Shown here: one piece after another, positions 34,049-43,096 of the stretch
Position numbering within the stretch: the stretch's first letter is position 1
Layout: each line of letters begins with the position of its first letter
From: Maricaulaceae bacterium EIL42A08
Lineage (GTDB): Bacteria > Pseudomonadota > Alphaproteobacteria > Caulobacterales > Maricaulaceae
NCBI GenBank assembly: GCA_024178355.1
Contig: JAMZNZ010000002.1
Coordinates: forward strand, 1,283,501 to 1,347,500
Length of the DNA stretch: 64,000 bases
Direction: 5' to 3'
The notes under the pieces: model-generated
Database searches by the model: none
What the model was told of the DNA's origin: nothing
Seen by the model: the letters and a program-made list of their open reading frames with translations, nothing else
Position numbers and translations under genes: made by a program

Positions 34049-35521
34049 ATGCGCAGTCTTGCCGTTATTCTCCTAGCCGCCACCTGCGGTACAGCTCACG
34101 CTCAGGGCCCTGAAACCAGCCCTTGGGACTATGAAGCTGGCCGCGCAACGCCCTTTGGTGAAGGCAGCGCTGTGGCCTGGGACATTCTTGTCTCGTCCAA
34201 CGATGGCGGGGCCAACCTCAACCGCGTGCACGCTGAGCTGGGGCCGGACTGGGTCGCATGGCGTGAACCCACAGGTCCGGTTCAGTGGGTCGACCTGCCC
34301 GAAGGTCGCATCCTGCGCATCGAAAACAACATGCTGACAAATATCGCATTGGTGGCTGAAGCCCGTCGTCGGCTTGATATTTATGCCAGCCTCAGCCGCG
34401 CCGGATCGCTGGACACCATTCCCTTTGGCCCCGGTCGAAGCTTTCACCGCGTCTGGCTGGAAGCAGCCATGGGCATCGCGGCGAACTCCGGCGAAGTGGA
34501 GATTGTCGACACTGAAACCGGCTTTGACGCTCAGTTCGGCGAAGAAACAGTGTTCAGCGCCGACTATGGCCAGACCGACGACACGCTGTGCGCCGAGGCA
34601 CGAATTGATCCAGCCCGCCGGACTGCAACCCTCGCCCTGATACGTCACGCCGTACCGATCCATCCTGACGCCTTTGACGCCCTGCAAGCGCGCAACGATC
34701 TGCCCTGCGCCTTTTCCTACACGGTATACAGCCCAGATAGCCCAGACGGCCGTTTTGAAAGCTGGGTCCTGAAACCCGCAAGCAGCCGCCCCCTACCTCG
34801 CCCCGGCGACGCTACCGGCGAAACACTGCCCCAGGAGGCGCTGATTGGCGCTGTCGGCGAAACGGCGGTATCAGTCGTTCGTGTCGAAGGCAACCAGCCG
34901 CCTGATCCCATTGAGTTCTTCTCAGACACCCAGACCCTGCGTGCCACCGGCGATCTCGCAGGAGCCTTTCTGACCACGATTCAGGAAACCCACCACTTCG
35001 GCCCATGCCCGGAACAGGCCATCGGGTCCGCGCGTCTGACCTGTTCTGAAGCCCCCGGCCTTGCCCGCCAAGCCGCTCAGAATGAAGGCCTCAGGCAGGT
35101 TCTGGAAGGTATGAATGCCCTGCGCCAGGGAGATCACGCACGCGCTGTTGAGCGCCTGGCCCCGTTCCGGTTGCGCGATGACAGCGCAGGCGTGGCAGCC
35201 CGCATTCTGGTCGCGAACGAGCTGGTTGCCTGGGGGCAGGAGGGTCTTGATGCCCGGCCTGACCTTGACCCGGCTGCCATGCTTGCCGAGGCACTGGAGC
35301 TCGACCCGTATGCGCCAGACACCTACTGGCATCTGGGCCGCCGCTATCTGGAAGCTGGCGCGCCCCATGCCGCATGGACCCTGTTTGATCTGGGCCGGGC
35401 GCTGCCGGGACGCGAGCCGACGCCGCTTCTGTCACAAGTCGATACTCTGGAAGCGCGGATCGGCGAACTGGCTCCTGACTGGATGAACCCGGCTGGCTCT
35501 GTCGCCGAATCAAGCCAGTAA
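34049..35521 (+). CDS. Exported hypothetical protein with C-terminal TPR-like repeats
   Basis: 490 aa with a signal peptide ending AHA. The N-terminal part (about 25-330) shows no recognised domain and has several cysteines (for example TLCAEAR, DLPCAFSY, FGPCPEQ, RLTCSEA) that could form disulfides. The C-terminal part (about 340-475) is helical with TPR-like spacing (ELDPYAPDTYWHLGRRYLEAG). Periplasmic or outer-membrane location is likely. The ATG at 34049 has GAGGAA upstream. Followed after 190 bp by the PodJ-like gene; no functional link is known. Confidence 0.72.
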   Translation: MRSLAVILLAATCGTAHAQGPETSPWDYEAGRATPFGEGSAVAWDILVSSNDGGANLNRVHAELGPDWVAWREPTGPVQWVDLPEGRILRIENNMLTNIALVAEARRRLDIYASLSRAGSLDTIPFGPGRSFHRVWLEAAMGIAANSGEVEIVDTETGFDAQFGEETVFSADYGQTDDTLCAEARIDPARRTATLALIRHAVPIHPDAFDALQARNDLPCAFSYTVYSPDSPDGRFESWVLKPASSRPLPRPGDATGETLPQEALIGAVGETAVSVVRVEGNQPPDPIEFFSDTQTLRATGDLAGAFLTTIQETHHFGPCPEQAIGSARLTCSEAPGLARQAAQNEGLRQVLEGMNALRQGDHARAVERLAPFRLRDDSAGVAARILVANELVAWGQEGLDARPDLDPAAMLAEALELDPYAPDTYWHLGRRYLEAGAPHAAWTLFDLGRALPGREPTPLLSQVDTLEARIGELAPDWMNPAGSVAESSQ

Positions 35522-35554
35522 GGTCAGCTCTCGTTTAGAGAGTTTTACGAGACA

Positions 35555-35666
35555 TTAACCGCATCATCAGTTTCTTAACCGGTACGCAATGCGTCTGGCC
35601 GGACCGATTTTGCCTGTGGATATACCAGATATTGGGGCCTCCCGACTGGTTTACACAATATTAACC
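35555..35666. promoter_or_regulatory. Three TTAACC half-sites upstream of podJ
   Basis: TTAACC occurs at 35555, 35575 and 35661. CtrA half-sites begin TTAAC, and podJ of Caulobacter is cell-cycle controlled. GATTC and GAGTC (CcrM methylation sites, GANTC) also lie close together near 35687-35700. The full TTAA-N7-TTAA spacing is not present, so CtrA binding is uncertain. Confidence 0.35.
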
Positions 35667-35710
35667 CGTCCAGTACGGTGAAGATTGCAGGATTCGGGAG
35701 TCGGTTTCGC

Positions 35711-38700
35711 ATGTCGTCGGGCACACCATGGAGCGTGAAGGGGATCGATCCCCGAGCCCGTGCGGTTGCCAAGACGGCTGCGCGCAAGGAGGGCATGACC
35801 CTCGGCGAATGGCTTAACCGCGTCATTCTCGATGACGATGGCAACCCCACCGACTGGGATGGATCTTTAGAAAGCTACCCGGGATTTGGCGGCGGCGGTG
35901 GCGGCGGTGACGATGATGACGCCCTGCGTGCAGTGATCGACCGCCTCACCGGACGTCTCGAAGCTGCCGAACGCCGCTCGACTTTAGCACTGTCCGGCGT
36001 CGATCAATCGGTACTGGCTCTCACAAGACGTCTTGAAGCGCTGGAAAATGGCGGCGTTGACAGTGAGGCCGTGGACTCTGCTTTGACTCGAACCCGCAAT
36101 CAGCACGATGAGCTTCTGGAGCGCGTTCGCAAGCTGGAGCGCTCAGGCCCCGGTGGCGGCGACACACCAGCGCTCAAAGCCATTGAAAATACGGTCGGCA
36201 AGCTGGCTGGTCGCATGTACGAGACTGAGCGTGATGTCCGTATCGAGCTTGATAACCTGACTCATAAGGAAGAGCTGCGCCGCGAAACCTCTGAAAAGGC
36301 GTTGCGTGGATTAAGCGAGCGCCTGGATGACAATGAGCGCCGCCTGACCACCGAGCAGCGCGAGTTGCGCGATCGCCTTGCTGAGGACCAGAAACAGGCC
36401 GCCGATTTGCGCGCCTCACTGGAGGAACAGAGCCGCTCCCTGCAAAGCCGGGTCATAGCGGCTGAAAGCGCAACCCATCGCGCCGCGGAAGCCCTGGTTC
36501 AAAGTCAGGAGCGACTTGATGGTCGACTGCGCGCCCTTGAAAGCAAAGGGCCGGTTGGTACCGAGGACTTAAACCAGCGCTTTGAGACGCTGGGACGCGA
36601 GCTTGCAAGCCTGATCCGCGACACCCGCGAAGAGTTCGGTCAACGTGTTGCCGAGGTCGCGAATGCCGGTGTCGATGGTCAGCGTATGGAGCGCGCGCTT
36701 AAGGCCGCTGAAGCCCGCCTGACCCAGGCTGAAGCGCGGCAAAGCGAGACGCTTAATCGGATCGGTGAGGAGGTGGCACGGCTGGCTCGCGCCGTCGGCC
36801 GCCGGATTGAAGACGCAGAACGCCGCCTTGAGCAAAAGTTAACCGACACAGCCGAGCGTCAGGACGGGCACCGCTCACGGGCCGAATTTGATTCGCGCCT
36901 GGAGCGGGTTCGCGAAGAAAATACCGCCGCGGTCCGGCGTATCGGTGAGCAGATGGCACGCCTTGGCGAGAACCTCGCTGATCGGGTGCAGCAGGCCGAG
37001 CTTCGGTCAGCCGCAGCGGTCGAGCAGGCAGGCGAGCGCATGGCGCAAGTGGTCGAAAAACTGGAAACGCGGCAAGCCGCCGACCAGGGCGCAGACCTTG
37101 AAACGCGCATTCAGGCCAGCGAGGAGCGCACCGCCCAGCGTATCGATCAGGCCATGGACCGGGTGCACGAACGCCTCGACAAGGCGCGCGAGGAAACCGC
37201 CGATGCCCTGTCACCGGTGCAACGGGCCATGACCGCGCTGGCTGATCGCCTGGAAGCGATCGAACAGGGCAAGTCCAATCGCGTTGAAAATACCAAAGCT
37301 GACGCAGCGAAAGAGGCTGAGGCTCCAATCGATCTGGATGCACCCCTGCCTCAGGCTCCAAACCTGAACGCGCAAGACAACGTCCGACCAGACCCGTGGG
37401 CGCGCAATGACAGCGACAGCTTCGTGGTCGAAGCCGACAGCGCACCGCTAACGCCTCTGCCGCAGGCACCGCTGGTACAGGATACACCCGACGAGCCGCT
37501 TGATTTTGGCGATGCGCCAGACCCTGCGCCACGTCAGCAGCGTCAACAGGCACGCCGTCCGGCAGCCCTCGGCGCAACAGCGGACTCCGACTTCATGATG
37601 ACGGCGCGCCAGTCGGTGCGACCCGGCGGAAGCACATCACGCCCCCAGTGGAATGATCCTGAAGAATCCCAGGCAGGCGGCGGCCGTATCCTGCTTATCA
37701 CCGCAAGTGTCCTTGGCTTTGGTGCCGTAGCCGCGGCTGCTGGCATGCTGGCGCTGGAAGCTTTTGGTGGTGGCGGGCAATCAGCATCGCGACAGGTTCA
37801 AGCCGATAGGTCCGAAAGCGTAGCCAGTGTGTTTTCGCAAGCCGCGCCGCCCGAGGAGAGCGTAACAGCGGCTGCCAGCCCTGCCCCGTCACCGGAAATA
37901 CCAGCACAATCGTCTGTGACACCGCAAAGCGGCTCATCACCCGAGCCGACAGCGCCAGTCAGAGAAGAAACGAGCACAACAAACGCCGAGAGCGTTGATC
38001 CTGATGCGGGCCTGATCGCCGCTGTTTCGGTCGAGGTTCCAAGCCTTGAAGCGGCTGCATCTGCTGGCGATCCCATTGCCCGCTATCAACTTGGCGTCCG
38101 GTTGATTGAAAGCGGCCAGACAACCGATGGCGCTGCGTTGCTACGCCGTGCGGCTGAGCAGGGTATTCCAGAAGCCATGCGTCGCTATGGCCTTATGCTC
38201 ACCCGCGGTGACGGTGTTGCGCAGGATGTTGATGCTGGCCGGAGCTTTGTGGTCCGCGCGGCTGAGGCGGGCAATGTGCTCGCCATGCATGACGCCGGTG
38301 GATTATTCATCAACGCGCCTGAAACCGCTGAGACCCAGGCAGCTGCCGCCCGGTGGTTCCAGGAAGCTGCCTTGCACGGCCATTCCGACAGCCAGTTCAA
38401 CATGGCACTCCTGTTTCAGGAAGGCTTCGGCGTGCCGCAAAGCGCGGCGGATGCCTACACATGGTTCCTGATCGCATCAGCAGGCGGTGACGTGGATGCC
38501 GGTGGTCGCGCCGCGCGCCTTCGCCAGTCACTGAACCCTTCAGCTCGCGCCGAGGCTGAACAGATTGCACAGACCTTCACCCCGCGCACCGCCGACCCTG
38601 CCGCTCAGGGGCAATATCCCAACCAGCCCTGGAATTCCGGTCCGGAAATTCTGACTGCTCGCGCCCAGACATTGCTTGGCAATCTGGGCTATGATGCCGG

Positions 38701-38833
38701 TCCGGCGGATGGCGTTCTGGGTGAGCGCACCCGTCGGGCGATCGTGCGCTATCAGCGCGACACCGGGCTTGAACCGGGGTCGAATCTGACAGCCAGCCTG
38801 GTCGCCCGGCTGGAACAATCCGCCGCCAATTAG
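35711..38833 (+). CDS. podJ: PodJ-like polar organising protein with SEL1 repeats and peptidoglycan-binding domain
   Basis: 1040-aa single-pass membrane protein. The N-terminus PWSVKGIDPRARAVAKTAA and the MTLGEWLNRVIL segment are the PodJ-family signature; then come long coiled coils (about residues 75-540), a Pro/Asp-rich linker, a membrane helix (about 656-680), a Ser/Pro/Thr-rich periplasmic stalk, SEL1-type repeats (about 780-945) and a C-terminal peptidoglycan-binding domain (ARAQTLLGNLGYDAGPADG). In Caulobacter PodJ marks the new pole for pili and holdfast. Its presence fits the Tad locus in this window. The ATG at 35711 has GGGAG upstream; the frame open from 35678 is less likely. Confidence 0.82.
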   Translation: MSSGTPWSVKGIDPRARAVAKTAARKEGMTLGEWLNRVILDDDGNPTDWDGSLESYPGFGGGGGGGDDDDALRAVIDRLTGRLEAAERRSTLALSGVDQSVLALTRRLEALENGGVDSEAVDSALTRTRNQHDELLERVRKLERSGPGGGDTPALKAIENTVGKLAGRMYETERDVRIELDNLTHKEELRRETSEKALRGLSERLDDNERRLTTEQRELRDRLAEDQKQAADLRASLEEQSRSLQSRVIAAESATHRAAEALVQSQERLDGRLRALESKGPVGTEDLNQRFETLGRELASLIRDTREEFGQRVAEVANAGVDGQRMERALKAAEARLTQAEARQSETLNRIGEEVARLARAVGRRIEDAERRLEQKLTDTAERQDGHRSRAEFDSRLERVREENTAAVRRIGEQMARLGENLADRVQQAELRSAAAVEQAGERMAQVVEKLETRQAADQGADLETRIQASEERTAQRIDQAMDRVHERLDKAREETADALSPVQRAMTALADRLEAIEQGKSNRVENTKADAAKEAEAPIDLDAPLPQAPNLNAQDNVRPDPWARNDSDSFVVEADSAPLTPLPQAPLVQDTPDEPLDFGDAPDPAPRQQRQQARRPAALGATADSDFMMTARQSVRPGGSTSRPQWNDPEESQAGGGRILLITASVLGFGAVAAAAGMLALEAFGGGGQSASRQVQADRSESVASVFSQAAPPEESVTAAASPAPSPEIPAQSSVTPQSGSSPEPTAPVREETSTTNAESVDPDAGLIAAVSVEVPSLEAAASAGDPIARYQLGVRLIESGQTTDGAALLRRAAEQGIPEAMRRYGLMLTRGDGVAQDVDAGRSFVVRAAEAGNVLAMHDAGGLFINAPETAETQAAAARWFQEAALHGHSDSQFNMALLFQEGFGVPQSAADAYTWFLIASAGGDVDAGGRAARLRQSLNPSARAEAEQIAQTFTPRTADPAAQGQYPNQPWNSGPEILTARAQTLLGNLGYDAGPADGVLGERTRRAIVRYQRDTGLEPGSNLTASLVARLEQSAAN

Positions 38834-38842
38834 GGCGCGCGG

Positions 38843-39769
38843 GTGCAGATTTACCTTCCGATCGCTGAAATCTCGCTCAACCTGTATCTATTGCTCGGGT
38901 TGGGACTTGGGGTTGGCTTCCTGTCTGGCCTGTTGGGGGTCGGCGGGGGGTTTTTGATGACCCCCATTCTTATTTTTCTTGGGATACCACCGGCCGTGGC
39001 TGTGTCCACACAGGCCAACCAGATCATGGCAAGCTCGGTGTCTGGCGCGCTGGCCCACTGGCGACGAAAATCGCTCGATGTGAAGATGGGCACAGTGCTG
39101 ATCATCGGAGGCATGGTTGGCTCGGTTCTGGGCGTCCAGATCTTTGGCTATCTGCAGAGCCTGGGTCAGATCGATCTGGTGATTTCGCTTTGCTATGTCG
39201 GCTTTCTTGGTGTCATCGGCTCGCTGATGCTGGTGGAAAGCGTCAACGCTATCCGCCGCAGGATGAACGGCAATCCACCGCCGAAACGCAAACGCCGCAA
39301 ACGCCGCCTGATCGATGCCCTGCCCTTCAAGACACGCTTCCCGGTGTCGGGGCTCTACATGAGCGTGATCCCACCGCTGGCCATCGGCTTTCTCGTAGGC
39401 CTTCTGGCCGCACTGATGGGCGTAGGCGGTGGCTTTGTGATGGTGCCGGCGATGATCTATATTCTATGCATGCCGACCAGCGTTGTAATCGGCACCAGCC
39501 TGTTTCAGATCCTGTTCGTGACGGCGGTGACCACCTTCCTGCAGGCGGCGCAAAACCAGACGGTGGACATCGTGCTGGCTGCCATCCTTATTGTTGGCGG
39601 CGTGGTTGGAGCTCAGTTCGGCGTGAAGGCTGGAGCCAAGGTCAAGGGCGAGGAATTGCGCGCCGGGCTTGCTCTGCTGGTTGTGGCGGTTTGCCTGAAG
39701 CTCGCCTGGGACCTCGCCGCCACGCCAAACGATCTCTACGTCCTGATCGAGGCTGGGGGCGCGCCATGA
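38843..39769 (+). CDS. TauE/SafE-family (TSUP) membrane transporter
   Basis: 308 aa with about eight membrane segments in two related halves, each with a GVGGG motif (LLGVGGGFLMTP and LMGVGGGFVMVP). The family exports sulfite, sulfonates or related anions; the substrate here is unknown. The start is GTG at 38843. Its stop overlaps the ATG of the next gene (ATGA at 39766-39769). That next gene belongs to a family repeatedly found beside TSUP transporters. Confidence 0.87.
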   Translation: MQIYLPIAEISLNLYLLLGLGLGVGFLSGLLGVGGGFLMTPILIFLGIPPAVAVSTQANQIMASSVSGALAHWRRKSLDVKMGTVLIIGGMVGSVLGVQIFGYLQSLGQIDLVISLCYVGFLGVIGSLMLVESVNAIRRRMNGNPPPKRKRRKRRLIDALPFKTRFPVSGLYMSVIPPLAIGFLVGLLAALMGVGGGFVMVPAMIYILCMPTSVVIGTSLFQILFVTAVTTFLQAAQNQTVDIVLAAILIVGGVVGAQFGVKAGAKVKGEELRAGLALLVVAVCLKLAWDLAATPNDLYVLIEAGGAP

Positions 39770-40578
39770 TCCGCACCCTCACCTTCGCCCTGGCGCTGAC
39801 CAGTCTTCCTTGCCTTGCTGTCGCTCAGGACGCCCCGCCAGCTCAACAGGCGCGCATCGCCGCCGCGCTCACAGAAGACGTCGTCGAAATCCGGTCCGAC
39901 TTTGCAGGCGCGCCCCTGACCATCTTTGGAGCGGCAGAAGGCTTGCAGGACGGCGATGACATCGTCGTTGCCGTGCGCGGTCCTGAACGCGACCTGCGCG
40001 TGATGAAGAAGGAACGCGTACTGGGTATCTGGGTCAACTCAGCCCCTGTGCGCTTTGAAAGCGTGGCCAGCTATTACGCTGTCGCCTCGACCCGTCCCCT
40101 GTCGGACTTTGCAGGCTTTGCTGCGCTGCGCCGCAATGGCATTGGCATGACCCACCTGCCCCTGCGTGCGCCCGATGAAGAGCGCACCGAAACCCTGCTT
40201 GGCGTACCCGATGTGGTGGTGTCAGACCTTGGCGCTGAGATTGTCGATTACCGCCAGGCCATCGTGCGCAACAAGACCCGCCAGTCGCTTTATGTGGAGG
40301 CAGATAGCGGTGTCGAGCGCCTGGAGGGTGGTCTGTTTATTGCCCGCCTCTTCCTGCCCAGCGAGACCCCGGTGGGCGATTACACGATCGAGGTCTATCT
40401 GTTCCGGGACGGCGCGCCGATTGCGTCGCGAGAAACCCAGCTGCAGGTGGCCAAGGCCGGGATGGAGCGCGTCCTTTATGATCTGGCCCATGACCGGCCC
40501 ATCCTTTATGGGCTGTTGGCCTTGATCATGGCCGCGCTGTCAGGTTGGCTGGCTGCTGTGGTCACACGAAACCGGTAA
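39766..40578 (+). CDS. TIGR02186-family membrane-anchored protein
   Basis: 270 aa with a signal peptide (cleavage near AVAQ), a periplasmic domain of about 215 residues and a C-terminal membrane helix (LYGLLALIMAALSGWLAAVV). LTEDVVEIRSDFAGAPLTIFGA and KKERVLGIWVN are typical of the TIGR02186 group, which accompanies TSUP permeases. A beta-rich accessory domain is likely. Starts at the ATG 39766 overlapping the transporter stop. The frame open further upstream lies inside the transporter gene. Confidence 0.82.
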   Translation: MIRTLTFALALTSLPCLAVAQDAPPAQQARIAAALTEDVVEIRSDFAGAPLTIFGAAEGLQDGDDIVVAVRGPERDLRVMKKERVLGIWVNSAPVRFESVASYYAVASTRPLSDFAGFAALRRNGIGMTHLPLRAPDEERTETLLGVPDVVVSDLGAEIVDYRQAIVRNKTRQSLYVEADSGVERLEGGLFIARLFLPSETPVGDYTIEVYLFRDGAPIASRETQLQVAKAGMERVLYDLAHDRPILYGLLALIMAALSGWLAAVVTRNR

Positions 40579-40601
40579 CGCGAAGAAAGGAAGCGAGCCC
40601 C

Positions 40602-41096
40602 ATGAAACGTCTCAGCGATGCCCCGATGGCGGCTCTGGTTCTGGGCTTTGGCGGCCTTATTCCCTTCGTGGCCGGTGCCATTGGCCTGGGTATTGGCGGA
40701 CAGGCCGAGCTACAGGCCGCGAACGCGCTTCCCGTCTACGCGGCAGTCATCCTGTCCTTCCTGGCCGGGGGACGCTGGTCGGCTGAGCTGGTCATTCGCG
40801 CAGATGCGCCGCGCACGGGCGTGCTGGTTCTGGCGATCCTGATCGCGCTGGCCGGCTGGATCGCCGTTCCGCTTCAGGTGTGGAGCCAGCCGGGTCTGCC
40901 GCTCAATCTGGAGCTGACAGGCTGGGGCATCCTGATCTTCGGCTTTCTGATCCAGTATTTGTGGGATCGCGCCGCCATCCGCGACGCGACCTTCCCGCAA
41001 TGGTATCTGCCATTGCGGCTGTTGCTGACCACCGGCGCGGTCCTCAGCCTCAGCCTTGCCGCCTTTATCCGGTGGTCACCAACCTTCAGCCTTTAA
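40602..41096 (+). CDS. DUF3429 membrane protein
   Basis: 164-aa integral membrane protein with about five helices (for example AALVLGFGGLIPFVAGAIGL and AAVILSFLAGGRWSAEL). The length and W/G-rich loops match DUF3429. Function unknown. The ATG at 40602 has AAGGAAG upstream. It follows the TIGR02186 gene by 23 bp and is probably co-transcribed, while the next gene converges from the other strand. Confidence 0.75.
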   Translation: MKRLSDAPMAALVLGFGGLIPFVAGAIGLGIGGQAELQAANALPVYAAVILSFLAGGRWSAELVIRADAPRTGVLVLAILIALAGWIAVPLQVWSQPGLPLNLELTGWGILIFGFLIQYLWDRAAIRDATFPQWYLPLRLLLTTGAVLSLSLAAFIRWSPTFSL

Positions 41097-41100
41097 GCAG

Positions 41101-42267
41101 CTAACCTTCCATCGAAAACGTCAGACCGGCATGCTTTTCCAGCCGGTCGATCAGGCGTTGCCCCAGCGCAGGAGCCGTCGTCCAGACACCGCCGGGCGTA
41201 TCCTCACGCGGCGTTTCAATCAGGGCCAGCAGGCTTTCTGTGATCATTTTCGAAGTCGAGCCATAGCCGGGATCGCGGTCGCCCTTGACCACGGACGTCA
41301 TGCGCTCACCACCGTCGGTGACACCGGTAAACATGACTTCATAGAAGCCGGTCTCACGCTCTTGCTTTGATGGCCCCTCACCTGGCTTTGGCGGGTTATC
41401 CTGCATGGAGCGGTCTTTGGCGACCATGGTGGCCATCTGTTCGCCCTGCTCGCCCGGCCCGGTCAGGAACATCTCGTCATAGACAAAGTCGGTGCCGTAG
41501 CGATGGCCCAGAAGCGCGTTGGAGCGGTGGATATTCTTGGTGTTGATCGCGGCCATGATGAATGGTGCGGACCAGCTGTTGAGGTCGTCTTCAAAGATCG
41601 GCTTGTCGCCAGCGGGCTGTTCGGGGCCCTTGAAGCCGCCAGAAAGCGAGAAAGGATCAATCAGCCATTCGAAGATATGCGGCTCGCGCTTCACCCGCGC
41701 CATGGTTTCAAAGAAGCTGGCTGCCGTACCGCCAGAGAAGGTGCCCTTCATGGCCCGCACCCGACCCTTGACCCGGGCGATCGGCTTGCCGGTTTTGGCG
41801 ATGGCCGCTTCTTCCAGCGCAAAGACGCCCAGGTCGAACGGGATGGAATCAAAGCCGCAGGACAGCACCAGACGCGCGCCCGACGCCGTGGCCTTGTCTG
41901 AATAGGTGTCGATGACGTCGCGCATCCAGGCTGGCTCACCGCACAGGTCGACATAGTCGGTGCCCGCTTCAGCGCAGGCAGCAACCAGCGGCTCGCCATA
42001 TTTCTGGTAGGGACCAACGGTCGTGACCACACCGCGCGTGCGCTCGGCCATCGCCTTGAGCGAAGCAGGATCAGAGCTATCAGCGACGATCAGCGGCGTC
42101 TCTTCGGGAACGCCCATCTCATCGCGAACCGCCTTCAGCTTGTCTTCAGAGCGCCCGGCCATCGCCCAGCGCAAATCTGGATGGGTTGCGGCGATATACT
42201 CAGCCACCAAACGGCCGGTAAATCCGGTTGATCCATAGACCACAACGTCGAATTCGCGATCAGCCAT
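41101..42267 (-). CDS. Saccharopine dehydrogenase-family NAD(P)-binding protein (trans-acting enoyl reductase-like)
   Basis: 388 aa with an N-terminal Rossmann fold: VVVYGSTGFTGRLVAEYI, a GxxGxxG-type loop, then DSSDPASL and VVTTVGPYQKYG. This matches the saccharopine dehydrogenase-like enzymes related to the mycobacterial trans-acting enoyl reductase, used in lipid or polyketide reduction. No biosynthetic cluster is nearby, so the substrate is unknown. The gene is separated from pdeM by a 66-bp gap. Confidence 0.85.
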   Translation of the reverse strand: MADREFDVVVYGSTGFTGRLVAEYIAATHPDLRWAMAGRSEDKLKAVRDEMGVPEETPLIVADSSDPASLKAMAERTRGVVTTVGPYQKYGEPLVAACAEAGTDYVDLCGEPAWMRDVIDTYSDKATASGARLVLSCGFDSIPFDLGVFALEEAAIAKTGKPIARVKGRVRAMKGTFSGGTAASFFETMARVKREPHIFEWLIDPFSLSGGFKGPEQPAGDKPIFEDDLNSWSAPFIMAAINTKNIHRSNALLGHRYGTDFVYDEMFLTGPGEQGEQMATMVAKDRSMQDNPPKPGEGPSKQERETGFYEVMFTGVTDGGERMTSVVKGDRDPGYGSTSKMITESLLALIETPREDTPGGVWTTAPALGQRLIDRLEKHAGLTFSMEG

Positions 42268-42333
42268 AAAGGCCTCCTAACTTGAGAATTATTTGATGCG
42301 CAGGCTTCACGCTTCGCTGGGCCGATGCAAGGC

Positions 42334-43041
42334 CTAATCGGGTCGCAAACGCTCTCCCGCAATTGGAAACACACCTGCATCGCCGAGCATCCAGGCTGTC
42401 GGGCGCTCCTCAAAGACTGTGTGCCACGCTGAATCACACACATTCAGCCCACCAGTGAAGGCCCCAAAGGCGGGCAGCACCAGCCGGTCACCATCAGTGG
42501 CAAAACAGCGCCTGCGCAAACCACGGCCGCGCACAGATACCCGGGCGCACGGGTGCAGGTGACCCGCGACCTCACCCGGGCATGGTCCATCAGTCGGTTC
42601 ATGGCGCAGGATCAGTCCTTTGAGCTCGGCTTGCGGTGCCGTACGCCCACCAAACCGCGCAGGAGGTTCCGGGTCGTGATTGCCTTCAATCCAAAGCCAG
42701 TCATCCACCGAAGACACAAGCGCTGCGAGTGCCTGAGCATCGCTGGCATGCATGCGCCCGTCTGCGCCCAGGTCATGAAAGCTATCACCGAGCGCAAACA
42801 CCCGTCGCGCCTGAAGCCGGTCAATCGCGCATGAAAGGCGGCGCAGCGTCTCACGGGTATCATAGGGTGGCAGAAGCTGGCCACGCGCAGCAAAAGCGCT
42901 GCCCTTTTCAAAGTGCAGGTCAGCGACCATCAAAGTGGCCGTTTCTGGCTCAAACGCGACCCCGGAGATGTCCGCGAGCAGGCGCGTGCCATTCACGATC
43001 AGATCAGGGCTCTGCTTGGGGGTCTGAAGCGCGGACTGCAT
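42334..43041 (-). CDS. pdeM: PdeM-family metallophosphoesterase
   Basis: 235-aa calcineurin-like phosphoesterase. The metal and catalytic motifs are ADLHFEKG, ALGDSFHDLG, EGNHD and GHLHP, in that order. The family is called ligase-associated DNA damage response endonuclease and normally sits in a cluster with a DNA ligase, an exonuclease and a helicase. Here none of those partners is nearby. The ATG at 43041 gives the usual length. Confidence 0.85.
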   Translation of the reverse strand: MQSALQTPKQSPDLIVNGTRLLADISGVAFEPETATLMVADLHFEKGSAFAARGQLLPPYDTRETLRRLSCAIDRLQARRVFALGDSFHDLGADGRMHASDAQALAALVSSVDDWLWIEGNHDPEPPARFGGRTAPQAELKGLILRHEPTDGPCPGEVAGHLHPCARVSVRGRGLRRRCFATDGDRLVLPAFGAFTGGLNVCDSAWHTVFEERPTAWMLGDAGVFPIAGERLRPD

Positions 43042-43096
43042 AGGCGCAGTTACGCCGATGGCATCGCATCAGGCAAGGTGCGGCCTGTGATTGAGA

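Noticed and set aside
39190-39765. N-terminal extension of the TIGR02186 frame
   Set aside because: It overlaps the transporter gene in another frame; the ATG at 39766 has a proper signal peptide.
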